64,000 nt of DNA from Mytilus edulis (Eukaryota; Mollusca; Bivalvia; Mytilida; Mytilidae). This document shows positions 22,541 to 33,893 of the stretch, in pieces. Within the stretch, counting starts at the first letter, position 1; each line of letters starts with the position of its first letter. Location: NCBI RefSeq assembly GCF_963676685.1, contig NC_092357.1:22348647-22412646 (forward strand), written 5' to 3'. The position numbers and the translations under genes are program-made. The notes under the pieces were generated by a model that was given only the letters and a program-made list of their open reading frames with translations, searched no databases and had not been told where the DNA came from.

Positions 22541-22879
22541 TAGCAATTTAAAACACAAATTTAGTGATTATTCTGTCTTGATTCAAACACGCCTTTTCTC
22601 GTTCCGTTAATCGTTTTGTAGCTTACACTATCAGGTCAAGTGTAACTAACTTCGTTTCTCTTTTTTGCTTGTTGTGTGGTCGATTTCTATGTTTTAAATA
22701 CTCTAGTTAGTTTGAAGATCGTTGTTTTGTTTTAGGAAATATATTTTTTGTTGGTTTTTATAACTTAAATTGTTTTTTGAATTGATAGAAGTGTTATATA
22801 CAAATCAAATCCTTCGGTCACGTTTCAGATCCGGAATATGTCACACATTCACATTCCTGTTAAACTATGCCCATTAAGC

Positions 22880-23221
22880 CCTAAACGAAGTACGAATGAA
22901 ATACAATGGGATAAGACTTAGTGTGTTATATGTCTGGGTTCTTCTACTGAATTGCTTATTAATATGAGAGGAATAATTAGCACACATAAAAGCCTTATCG
23001 AAGCCCTGAAAGGACGGAAAGATCATGTATATTTTAGTATATTGCATGATGCTTCAGACTTAAACCATATTCGTACTTATGATTACAAAATATTGTACCA
23101 CCATTCCTGCTATAAATTTTACACTAGCAGACACACATGCAGTTATTTTAAAGTTGAATCAAGATTTTGTTCGTCTGTAAAGGTGTTTCAGGTCATATAT
23201 AGAATGTCGTCAAATTCCTGA
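22880..23221 (+). pseudogene. Relic of a mobile-element protein (Cys/His-rich N-terminal type)
   Basis: A broken frame reads WDKT, a stop, CVICLGSST and then an 89-residue open segment with HDASDLNHIRTYDYKILYHH and CYKFYTSR. The pattern CxxC followed later by YHxxCYxxYT resembles a domain seen in proteins of bivalve mobile elements. That comparison is from memory. There is an internal stop and no downstream catalytic domain in frame. Function unknown. Confidence 0.4.
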
Positions 23222-24240
23222 GTCAGTGCCGGAAAACCAGCAGGCCTTAATCCAATTTCTTGGCGAATCGATTGTTCAGCATCATAGTAGATCAACAGTA
23301 ACTATGAAAATGCGGAAGTCATTTATCTAGCTAGCACTTCCAATCACCCTAAATCTGCTCAGAAGGGATATTAATATTTTAAGAATTATTTTGTACGCAC
23401 GATGAAGTAGATAACTGCATGATTTTTAACATGCTATTCATGTAGACAAAGAGTTCAGTGTGAAATGCATCAAGGGTAGGATAATAATAAAGTCACAAGA
23501 AACAGATGTTCTGATCATTCTAACATTCTACCAGTCGCATATGTTTTAACATAATGCGATACAACGTCATCCCTGTTTAGGATCGATAACGCACTGTTTT
23601 TTGGTCTTGAAGGACAACCCAGATGATTTTTCCGATTTGTCAAACCTTTCTAATTATGACATCGATGAATCTATAGATATAGCTCGAGATGTTGTTGTTG
23701 TTACGTTGAATGATCTCAAGTCAAAACTCAAAATAGATCATTGTGAACTAAACAAATTGAACGTAAAATTTGCTAAAATTGTCTGTTCTATGGTCGGGTT
23801 GTTGTCTCTTTGGTACATTCCCCATTTCCTTTCTCAATTTTACAATTTAAAAGTTCTCCCTTGTCAAACTTCCTCCTTGTGAATCTACTTTTAAACAATA
23901 TGTAATAAGAGCTTCACTCCAGACATAAACTTGATGTCTTCCAATATAGCAAAACTATCCTACATTCTCCTCTTCAGTTCGGATGGGGAAAAGATGAATG
24001 ACTTGTTCCTTTCTATCTCGAAGATCAGATATCATATGAAGATTTAATTTGCATTTGCTTCGAACAAAATCTATCTAAGCAAATGACATTTGTCAAAATG
24101 TAAATACTCGTCCGGTTGCAGTTAGAAACATTTATGACAACGAAGATGTATAAGATTTCATTTTTCTGTTTGTACCTTATGAATCATTATTAGTTATCTA
24201 ATGTAAATTAAGCAGTCCATAATCTTTTCTTTAACAATAA
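23222..24240. other. Probable transposon interior, no intact gene
   Basis: One 93-residue frame at 23601-23882 begins with an acidic stretch (DNPDDFSDLSNLSNYDIDES) but runs into a retroelement tail, so it is not a gene. The rest is broken. It lies inside the TIR-bounded element. Confidence 0.35.
23780..23850 (+). repeat. Short 5'-truncated retroelement tail (family D)
   Basis: Contains TTCTATGGTCGGGTTGTTGT and ends at CTCAATTTTAC, the same 3' end as at 5466-5527 and 36010-36070. Confidence 0.7.
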
Positions 24241-25584
24241 ATAAAACATCTACTCAATTTTGAAATCGTGGGAAATATAGTAATAATATATCTAGTGGTG
24301 AAAGATATGTAAAAATGAAATAACAGCAACAAAAAACTAAACCTGCCATATGGTCTCTGACTTTCGCGTGGTTGATGGGCTTAAACTACAGGAGACCATA
24401 GATTTTAGTAGGTAATACTAGCTTCGATCATAATTTTCTATTTGAATTTGTTCTTTTTTTTCAGTGTTTTTGCGATGCTGTTGTCAGCTTGTCTTCAATT
24501 TATAAGTTTTAAATGTCCCTTTGGCTCCTCACGCCTTTTTGTTTGCAATTGTTTGTAAAATACATCGGTGCTGTACATAACTCTCTCCCTTATAAATTTT
24601 TTGGAATACTTGTAAACAGTATAGCCAATTGTTGCTCATTTAGTCATGAAAAAGGACGTGAAAAACAAATTTTGTTTTCGACAAATTATTAAAGTTAAGA
24701 TCTAAAAAACATCTTTAGATCATACTTGTGATGAATTGAATACAAAAATTTCAAATTTAGAATTTGAAATAGGTCAAGGTCACTGTTATTTAACAGCTGT
24801 TTGAAAATTTTAAATTTGCACCCTATATGCAAAAAAGTATATCTAAAGTCATTTCTGGCGATAAAAATATAAAATAAGTTCTAAATGTGGATACAAAAGA
24901 TATTTTGCTGTAAATTAGTTGTTTTTATTTTGCTCCGAATGCATATATGTAGGAGAAACAAGCTATCTTAATGTGACTTTGAATTTTTCTGAAATTTTTG
25001 CTTTGACCTTTGACCCTGATTTAAAAAAAAACGTGACCACGGCAGACAACGACGACAACGGTATTTCGATGAGGTTTGTTCTCCTATTTCCAATGATATA
25101 AAATATAACCGTGTGTTATTCCGTTAAGACAAATCGATCAAATTTGTTGATTGGGCACCCTACTAAAATGTTCTCTTAGCTATGAATACGAGTCTACGTT
25201 TATCCAATGTTCATGATTGTACATTGTACATGCAAGATGGTGCAAAAAAACTGTTGTGAAAACGAATGAGGGATTTCGACATGACTATGTAACTGACAGA
25301 TAAAATGGGTTGGGTGGGGTCTGATTTTATATTAAAATAAAACGACATTGATCATGTGATGCATTATTTACTTCACGAGTGTGTGAAATTATTTGTATTA
25401 CATACCTTTTAAATCCAAGAGTAATGTTTACGGATGAAACGGTGTTAATCAAATCTAGATTAAATAAACATCATATATTAGTCAGAGATGAAATTATACA
25501 AAACGTCTTTAACAAGCCGATGTACCATAAGAGTAACATACTTTTTTGTATTTTTGATTGTATTTTTATGCACCTGTTATAAGC

Positions 25585-25840
25585 CTGGATCGTGTGGTTT
25601 TCGTTTGTTGATTTGGTTTATAATTGTTTCTCGTTTCTCTTTTTTTTTATAAAGACAAAATGTTTTCCTGTTTGATTTGTTTTATACTAGGCATTTCATG
25701 GGCCTATATAGCTTGCTGTTCGTTGTGTTCCAAGCCTCTGTTCGAATGCGGTACTTTGAGCTATAATTATTATTTTTTTTATACAAAGTGACTTCGAAGG
25801 AGAGTGGTCTTATTAACACTCACACCGCATCTTGCTTTTT
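25585..25840 (-). repeat. Family A repeat, reverse orientation
   Basis: Runs from TCGTTTGTTGATTTGGTTTA through CTATATAGCTTGCTGTTCG to ACTCACACCGCATCTTGC. Located just outside the composite element's right end. Confidence 0.65.
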
Positions 25841-26604
25841 ATATCAATATTACAAACATCAGCTGATAGAAATTATAACATTGTCTTTGGAGGAAAATAA
25901 GGAAATGTTAAAATTAGTTCAGAGCGAAGGGTAATAAAGGGTACAACAAACAAGCTAATGAACTTACATATTCTTTAACTTACTTGGCAGCTGGTCATGG
26001 GGAGAGTATTAACAGATATTGTCAAACTTTCCCTTAAATGCACGATTGCGTTGTACTGATGAAGATGAAGAATACTGACATCCAAACGTTATGCAAAATC
26101 TGATTGTCTATGTCCAATATAAAAGAAAGCTTATTGTTTTATACATTAATATGATATGTGCTATTTAGAGTACATCTAAAACAATTAACGTCTCAGTTAT
26201 GCTGCATATCATGTGAGAAGAATCCCCACACATGTAAGACACCTGTGAATTACAAATAAAGAGATTTTAATTCGCAAATGATAACATAATGTTTGCACAT
26301 TTAATACGAATATAAACGTCAAGAAGACGTAATTTCAGCTACATTACAGAAAGAGAATGAAAATGAAAATACAACGACAGCAATTTTACAACGTGCATGT
26401 TTACTGCTTCTTGGACTACATCTATATGTCATATATTACTTTTTCGTCGATTTTTAATGACCGAATTGAAATTCTTAAAAATACATCAATCAAAATGACG
26501 GTCTCAACATATGGGACAGAACCTTCTTAACCCTCCGGAGCAAACATAAACCATGTCGTGTTTTGCTAGGAGTTGTGATTATCGTGTTTGGTCTATTTAT
26601 TCCC
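25841..26604. other. No gene recognised
   Basis: AT-rich spacer between the repeat at 25585 and the 3' flank of the broken receptor. Confidence 0.4.
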
Positions 26605-26706
26605 TATATCGTTGTCATTTTCTCTTAAAAGGCAGAGTTTGGAGTGTCCCTTGGTATCTCAAATCTATTATCTAAAGATTATCAGAGTCAGATAAATCAA
26701 TTTATT

Positions 26707-27155
26707 TATTATGCAGCAAAAATACTGCAATCTGATTGGTTACTTATGCCAGTGTAAATACCCCCCCCCCCCCCCTTGTTCACCCTGGATAAATAAAATT
26801 TTGTCAAAAAAAGGAGTGGGAAAATGTCCCCCAAAAAAACAATACTAAAAATAGAAAAAATGATTAAATTTGAACATAGTATTACATAGCAAAAAAAAAT
26901 CAAAAAAATCAAAAAATTCAAAAGAACACAATTTATTTCTGAATTTCCTTCAATTAAGAAAAAAAGTATTGGACGATGCGCAGCAACTTCGACGTTGGAA
27001 AACTTACACTGGTACATTTGTAACGGAATTGATCATAATAAATAAATTCGTTATATTGGTGTAATCAGTGATGTGCCTCAGGGTGTATTTGATTTTCATT
27101 AGCGGTGTAAAATTCTGTTCACCCCTGATTACACCAAGATAACTAATAATAGTTT
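26707..27155. mobile_element. Insertion in the 3' flank of the broken Toll-like receptor
   Basis: The 3' flank of the intact receptor (15385-15492) is continuous, whereas here the matching sequence stops near 26705 and resumes near 27160, so about 440 bp has been added. It holds a run of 15 C (26761-26775), A-rich tracts and, at its right side, a small hairpin with perfect 13-bp inverted ends (TTGGTGTAATCAG at 27056-27068 and its complement at 27125-27137). Origin unclear. Confidence 0.55.
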
Positions 27156-27171
27156 CAAAGTTCACTTTATT

Positions 27172-29742
27172 TTATGTTAAGGCATTCACTAACTGGTCCC
27201 AAAAAACTGTATCTCCATATTCATCATTCGGATATTCTATATAAGATTTTGATTGAATCATTTCAAGCACATTCAGGGGAAGGTCCCTAGGAGACATTTG
27301 TTCATAAAACATTAAGAAAACCACGTTTTCGTTTCTTCGTTCGTATATACTTTCCATGCGTGCCATATTATATTCGAACATGCACCAGTATGATTTTAAA
27401 AAGTTATGAGACATTATCACTAGAGTTCTCCGACTGTTGTGAATTGCGGAAGTGATATTAGTAGCAATGTCATTTCCAGGCAGAAAATTTCTCTTGTGTA
27501 AGCATAATTGAATTCCGTTTTCAACTTCCAGTTTTTGTAAAAGCGTATTGTGAACAAATATTCGATCTTCATCAGCATAAGATACAAATGCTCCGTACAT
27601 GTAAGAATATTCTTCTTCGGTTTCCGAATGTAAGCTGCTATACTTTACTTTTACAATGTAATATAAGTAACGAAGCTTCCAGCGGTATCTGTACATGAGT
27701 GAACCCATGATAAGTATTATAAAAAGTAATACTCCCAAAACTAAGGCTAATTCTAAATTTTCATATGATGCGCAATGTTTCCTTAATAAATTGTAAGTTT
27801 CCTTTGGACTATGAAGTGCAACAATTGTTCGATTCCATAGCATGCACTTATACTTTTTTATATTCTTGAGACGTACATTTGTGGTTGTCATCCATTCAAT
27901 AAACTTAATCGATATACAATTACATTCCAACAAGTTTTTATTCAAATCGACGGAAAAGTTGTGTTTTGTGGCTAAAGAATCGAATTGTGATGTAAAAGGA
28001 TCACTAATAATTGTTATTCTGTTTCCTCTTAAATCTAATTCCTTTAAATGGGTCATGTGTGATACACGAAAAGTTATATCCGTAAACATATTTTCACTTA
28101 AATCAAGTTTTTGCAGATTTCTTTGTGATTTAAATATATTCTCCGGTAGATTTGGAATTCTATTTTTAGATAACACGAGCTCAATAAGTGATTCCAAATT
28201 ATTAAGTATTTTACCCTCGTTATCGTCAGGAAGAACAATACCAAGTAGATTATTATGAAAGTTTAAATGCTCCAAGTTTTTAAAATCAGAACTAAAGAAG
28301 AATTTTGAAATATTGCTGCAGAAATTAGTAGACACATTTAGAACTTTTACATTTTTTACATTATAGATTGGGCCATTCAATGCATATAATATATTATTAC
28401 TAAAATCAATCGTTTCCAGTTTATTTCCTGAAAGCTTTAATTTTGGTACATCCATTCTTAGACTACCGGAGCTGTAATTCACATGTTTTAGATTATTTGG
28501 AATCGGTACTGTAGCAGGACTAAGGAAATCTGGAATATCCCTTTCGTTTGACTCGTCAAAGGCATTAAGATAGGTCACATCACTAGGGTCCATATACCTG
28601 GGTGCTATGACAGAGTCTCCTTTGCATGTGTATATTGAATCAGAAATACATTTTCGGGATGAAGGTCTGTTTGGTGACGAAAAAGATCTGAAACGTCTGC
28701 AGTTTCTAAATTGACAAGCAAAACTACTTCGAATATATACAATCCAAACTTCAAAGGATTTCCTCTAAGTGACACAAACTTTAATGATTTTGGAAGATAA
28801 GAAATTGCGGTTTTCTCTATAGTTTGTAAACGATTTCCATCGGCAAACGCATATTGAAGCGACGTGTTATGTAAATCCTTTATATGGGAAGTTTTCAATA
28901 CTGTGGTCAAGTCCGATATTTTGTGAAGATTGTTAACCTTTAATATCTTAATGTTTGAAAATTGTAAATCGCTTGTTATGTTTTCCAATCCTTCAAATTT
29001 GAGAAATGTATTATTCGACACGTCGAGATACGTTATATTTTTCAACATCGTCAATGTCCCTTGATTAATTTGTTGAATCTTGCATGTCTAAGTGTTGAAC
29101 CTGGGAAATATACTGGAAGGAATTATTTGTCAAAATCGGCAGAAAACATTTCCCAGTTGACCCTGAAAGATCGAGCATTGCAAGTTTATGTAGATTACCA
29201 TATTGTTTGCTGAGGAAATGAAATCCATTTGATATGAAGTCAATATGTAAACTTTCAATTGAAACCAATTTCGAAATGTCTGGTTGGTAGTTTTTCACGA
29301 AATTATTTTTTAAGTTTAAATACTTCAAATTTTTCAATTGTGAAAACGTTTTAGCACCGAATGAATAATTTCCTTTCGACAGATCATTGTTTTGCAAGTT
29401 TAATTTTAGTAAATTCTGAAGACCGTTGAAAGACATTTCTGTTAGTGTATGAATCCGGTTATCAGACAAGTCTAATTCTGTAAGGATTGTATTGTTAGAA
29501 AAGACACCATTTGGTATATCATCAATAAGGTTATGTTTTAAGATCAACTTTATAACATAACTTGGAACGGATGGAATCACTTTCAGTTGAACATGTGAGC
29601 AGTCGACCTCCACGCCGTTTTTGTGATGTTCTAACCGGCATCTACATCTTGGTAGAAAGCTGCATGGATGGTGCAGTATATTCTGGCATATTACAGTTAA
29701 TATATTGAAACATACGATGACATATATGTACTTGCTTTTCAT
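27172..29742 (-). pseudogene. Toll-like receptor paralogue broken by two frameshifts
   Basis: Co-linear with the intact receptor at 15493-18075: start at 29742 (signal peptide MKSKYIYVIVCFNILTVICQ), Cys-rich cap, leucine-rich repeats, C-terminal cap, transmembrane segment and a complete TIR domain. Compared with the intact copy, about 8 bp is missing near 29085-29090 and one base is missing in an A run (T run on the plus strand) near 28650. This splits it into three open pieces: 29742-29065, 29054-28605 and 28593-27172. The last piece still encodes the back half of the ectodomain and a TIR with RNFLPG and FW. The TIR is about 94% identical to the intact copy by eye; the ectodomain differs more. 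The start follows a CTGCAG-like acceptor as in the paralogue. Most likely a young pseudogene; sequencing error or an unrecognised intron are weaker alternatives. Confidence 0.85.
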
Positions 29743-30538
29743 TGTGTAACTGCAATGAGATAGAGAAAAACATAGTATTGAATAGAGTTGCATGGTATTA
29801 AAGATCGAATTTGTACAATTCGTTTCATACAATTCAATTTATAAAATATATTGTTCTGATATAACATCAACCATCGCTCAGATAAAGTTACTACTATCTC
29901 ATAATCGACAAAGACAACTCGTACAATCTTATCATACAAATGTGTTGCGACGATCTGCTAACCTTAAACTTCACGAATATGATTTCATATTTATTCTAAC
30001 CCTTTCCAATTAGAGAATAATGCAGCAAAACATTTAAAACATTTAAGACTTGGTGTGTACATATTTGTCAGAATTGACACATCTCACTTATCCTTACTTA
30101 AGGATTGATAATGGGGATATCTTCATCCAGTATATTTCATCAAATGGTTATATTAGAATGTGCACAAAGATATCTTTTCTTTTATTTAAAGATCAATATT
30201 TGCTCATTGAAACAATGTTAAAACCTGGATATGGTGGAATTCCTATTTCAGTACAACCTCTAAGGTAGTGCAAAAGATAAAGATGGGATTATAAGATAGT
30301 AGTGTAAATAATAAAACGACAGTAGGGTAAATAAAAGAACTAATAAGGAATTACATAATCAGTAAAAAGAATGAATTTTACTTCTACTATATACATGTAC
30401 AAATATTAAAAACGTGTATGTGTCATTATTCTGAGGAAAAAAATATCATACAGTTGTTGTCCATTCGTTTGATGTGTTTTATCAATAGATTTTGCCATAT
30501 GAATTTGGGCTTTCCGTTTTGAATTTTCCTCGGAGTTA
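29743..30538. other. 5' flank of the broken receptor; no gene
   Basis: Only the first few tens of bases resemble the flank of the intact receptor, so the duplication boundary is near 29760-29800. A family E fragment occupies 30455-30545. Confidence 0.4.
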
Positions 30539-30628
30539 AGTTTTTTTGTTATTTTACTTTTTTTTATATACATATGCTATGCAAATGCTATATTTGCTTA
30601 TAAAAAAAAGTAAAATAACAAAAAAACT
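30539..30628. repeat. Perfect 30-bp inverted repeat (hairpin)
   Basis: Arms 30539-30568 and 30599-30628 are exact reverse complements, separated by 30 nt. The arm comprises AG, T7, GTTATTTTAC, T8 and ATA. It interrupts a family E repeat, whose AATTTTCCTCGGAGTT segment lies just left. The perfect match suggests a recent origin. Confidence 0.85.
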
Positions 30629-32765
30629 GAACTTTGACATTTTTTGACATTTTTGATTTGAGAGTTACTGGTGAGTCATTTGCCGACGATTTATGCGTCT
30701 GGCGTATGCAATTTTAATCCTATTACCAAGATACATTTATTTACATCAACCGGGTCGATGCCACTTTTGGTCGAGGTTTTCTCCCCGAAGGTTTAACCAG
30801 TTCAATAACTTTTCCATAATTCTAAGAATTTTATTGTCCTCGAATTTAGTTTCTTTAGTAATCTATATTTGACAAAACGCCCATCTAGTGTATGAATTTT
30901 TATCCTGCTATCGGTGATGAATTTAAATAGAAACACGACCATATAGTGTATAATACTCAGGAATCCGAGAACACAATCCCTGTACGTCAAATAGTTTTTG
31001 AATCAATACTTTAATGTGTTCGTAGAAAAAAAAATATCACTACTTTTATAACGGAAATAAAATTGAGAAAGGAAATGGTGAATGTGTCAAAGCGACAATA
31101 ACCTGGCCATAGAGCAGACATTTATCCGCGGTTTGAATACATTTAAAAATGTATAACACCGATCATTAAAATGAAATAGCATAAATATATTTCCCTATTA
31201 TGCATGACGACTTTGCAACTAGTAAGAAAGCGCCTTAAATGTACAACGTCCAATAGTTTTACCTTTAAATCATTCTTTAGGCTGCACAATAGTTTTGTAA
31301 AGTTACAGGATGATCAACTTGATGTACGTTATATTTTATATCTTTCTTTTCCAATTATATCTTTCATTTGACATTGAGCTCAAGATTGAATGCATCTAAC
31401 TGTGTTTTTGCAGCTATTAAATAATGGTCTCTGATTAGTCCCCCCCCCCCCCCATTTACTTTACCATAGCATAAATCTGAAAACAATTATAAATAGTTTC
31501 CCTTACCTGTCATCAGCTGCTCCACCAATAATATCAAAACTTTGGATACACTTTAGATTGGTTTTCCTTTCATTTCGAAACTAATTTATCAATGCACCAC
31601 TTGGAAGGATAAATATAAATGTTTGAATTGTCAACCCAAAGGTTTTAATATAAAATCGTCTTGTAAAGTTAGTTAAACTAACGACAATTAAGGGTACAAT
31701 ACAATGAATAAATTTACATGGCTACTGTCATTTCTGAAGTGAACATGATATAGAGATAAAAATAGCTGGCTGTTTGTGATTGGCAGTTCATAGTATATTA
31801 TTTACTAGATATTTTTTCTCCTGGATAGCATTTTGAATAAAGTTCAATGTAAGAACACATTCGTTCCGAGTGTATTGTTATTGTTTACCTTGATAAAGCT
31901 GTTAAACAATTTCTGCAAAATCGTAAGGTATGGTAACAAAAACACCAAGAAAAGTGATGGACCATATAAATTTAAGTGCGCTAAAATCACAAATAGATGA
32001 TGCGTTCATAATATAAGCAGCTGTTTTTCCACAAATAGTTATACCATTTGAGGAAGTAATTGCAAAAATAACATTGCCGGTAATGTGACAAACACTTAGT
32101 ACTTTGTTTTCTTAAAGTCCAAATATAGAAAGCTGTTGATGGAGGTAATTTAAACAAGGAAATTATTATTAAAACATAACAAACATTCCGATTTACAGCA
32201 GACGACAATCACTTCATTTGCAGTAGTTATTATGGTTGAAATTTACGATAATAATATAAAAAAAAACTAAATGATGTGTAAATGGTTACGATTCTACGTC
32301 GTTCAACAATGCGATCACATACTTGTTTGAAAACTATTGAGGGATTTAACCTTGCCGATATAATATTACTGAAGTACATTTACGAGGTGTGTTTTCATTT
32401 TGCATTCACAATGTACATGATATTGATCATGTGAGAGATATGACAACTATTTTACTTCACATTAACACGAGTATAAGAATATAACATAGATTGTAATTCT
32501 TTTCAAATTTAGCAGTAATGTTGTACCATAATTCATACCCACGGTGACAAAAGACTTCAGTCAGAGATCAAATTAGATAAAACGTCATTGGCCGATTTAT
32601 TTTAGAATGATATACTCAATATCTAAAGTCAGTGATATTGCACAATACTTCATACTATATACTAAAGATATACTCAATATTACAAACATTTCAGTCTAAT
32701 TATTTTAGAAAAATAAATAGTAAGCATCAATAAAACAACCAAAGCTTTGCACATGATAATACGTG
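30629..32765. other. No gene; repeat fragments
   Basis: Holds a reverse retroelement tail (31055-31119, starting AAAATTGAGAAAGGAAATGG), a fragment with GACGATTTATGCGTCTGGCG (30680-30710) and a run of 14 C (31440-31453). No credible coding region. Confidence 0.45.
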
Positions 32766-33046
32766 TTAAGGTGGTACCCAACACTTTAACTAAAATTAAT
32801 TTGGCTCGTTTAATTTTCTTAAAATTTTGTCAAAATATTTACTTTGACCCTTTGACAAAAATATATAAGTTTCAAAAAATTTTAACCAACCGTTTTATCA
32901 GAAAAAATACACTGGTTATATAGCAGTTTGACAAACATTTATTTTGATCATTGAGAAGCTTAATATTCCCTTAACAACACAATGTAATTAAAACGTTTAG
33001 CTGATTTTACACAGTTATCTCCCTGTAGTGTTAGGTACCACCTTAA
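32766..33046. mobile_element. 281-bp MITE with TTAA ends
   Basis: Inverted ends GGTGGTACCCAACAC (after TTAA at 32766-32769) and GTGTTAGGTACCACC (before TTAA at 33043-33046), matching at all but one position. Flanking TTAA on both sides is the target site of piggyBac-type elements, so a piggyBac-derived MITE is likely. The interior is AT-rich and non-coding. Confidence 0.7.
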
Positions 33047-33831
33047 CGATATATTTTTATTATTCGAAGAAATTATATTCTTCTACCATAAGCCAAAGAC
33101 GTCTCTAGCTGTATTTGATACAAATTTTTGGAATTATTGCATTGCATTGCATTGCATTTCAGCTTAAAGTCGGGGTTTGATTTATTATTCCTATTATAGT
33201 CCACCGCAAATGACTCTTAATTATACAGATAGTTGCAAACGTCCAGTATTCAACACTTTTTGTTTTCATGCAACAAAATTGATATACTCATTTTTTTATG
33301 ACAATGTTTGTTCATAACATTTAAAATTAACGAATCAATTAGGTTATCCCTAATAAATATTCAACGTGGTCAAGTAAGCGAATATTTTTTTAAACTTTGT
33401 TTGCCATGTGGTTAGAAATTTCATCTTCAATGAATGGTTGGGAACCTGGTGACCAGAAAGTCTGTAAACGTTAAGAATAGGTAAATGAAACACGAAGACA
33501 AAGTCATCATTAATCCATCTTGACCAATAGTAAATTGCCTGCAGGCTACCACTGAGACATGATCTTGGTGTTCAGAAAAGACACATTGTTCTTGATAGGT
33601 ATCAAAGGTACCAGGCTAATACTTTGATACGTCAGACGCAACAGTGACGCTCAGGTCAAAATGGTAAGAAAGGTAAAACAAGTACAAAGTTGAAGAGCAT
33701 TGAGGATGAAAAACGACGGCTTATGAAATATATGCCTGGGATAAGAAAATCCTTAGTATTTCGAAAAATGACATAATCTTACGTCATTAGAGGCTATATA
33801 TGTTTGTTGGATATGTGTTTGAATTATGTAG
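33047..33831. other. No gene recognised
   Basis: Contains a short TTGCATTGCA microsatellite (33137-33160) and a reverse repeat fragment at 33605-33660 (GGTACCAGGCTAATACTTTG). Nothing coding. Confidence 0.4.
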
Positions 33832-33893
33832 TCGGTTGGGAAGTATGTTTGCTGGCCTTTGTTAGTATTGTATGATTTTTAATTTCAGTTTTT
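33832..33893 (+). repeat. Left part of a retroelement tail split by an insertion
   Basis: Matches the family D segment with GGCCTTTGTTAGTCTTGTAT. It stops where the element at 33894 begins, and the family D sequence resumes at 35876. Confidence 0.6.

Larger units (their letters stand above)
21778..25163. mobile_element. 3.4-kb TIR-bounded composite element with TA flanks
   Basis: The ends are inverted: GTAGGGTGCCCA at 21778-21789 and TGGGCACCCTAC at 25152-25163, each next to TA (21776-21777; 25164-25165). Imperfect inverted similarity continues inward for roughly 150 bp, including GGATAACACACGGCTATATT on the left and its counterpart near 25100-25125, and a CCGTGGTCACGTTTTT block on both sides. 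TA flanks suggest a Tc1/mariner-type insertion. Inside are a family B repeat, a relic coding fragment and a retroelement tail, but no intact transposase, so it is a nested, non-autonomous element. Confidence 0.65.

Noticed and set aside
22259-22543. Open frame of 94 codons in repeat family B
   Set aside because: Coincides with a non-coding interspersed repeat and lacks a protein-like composition.
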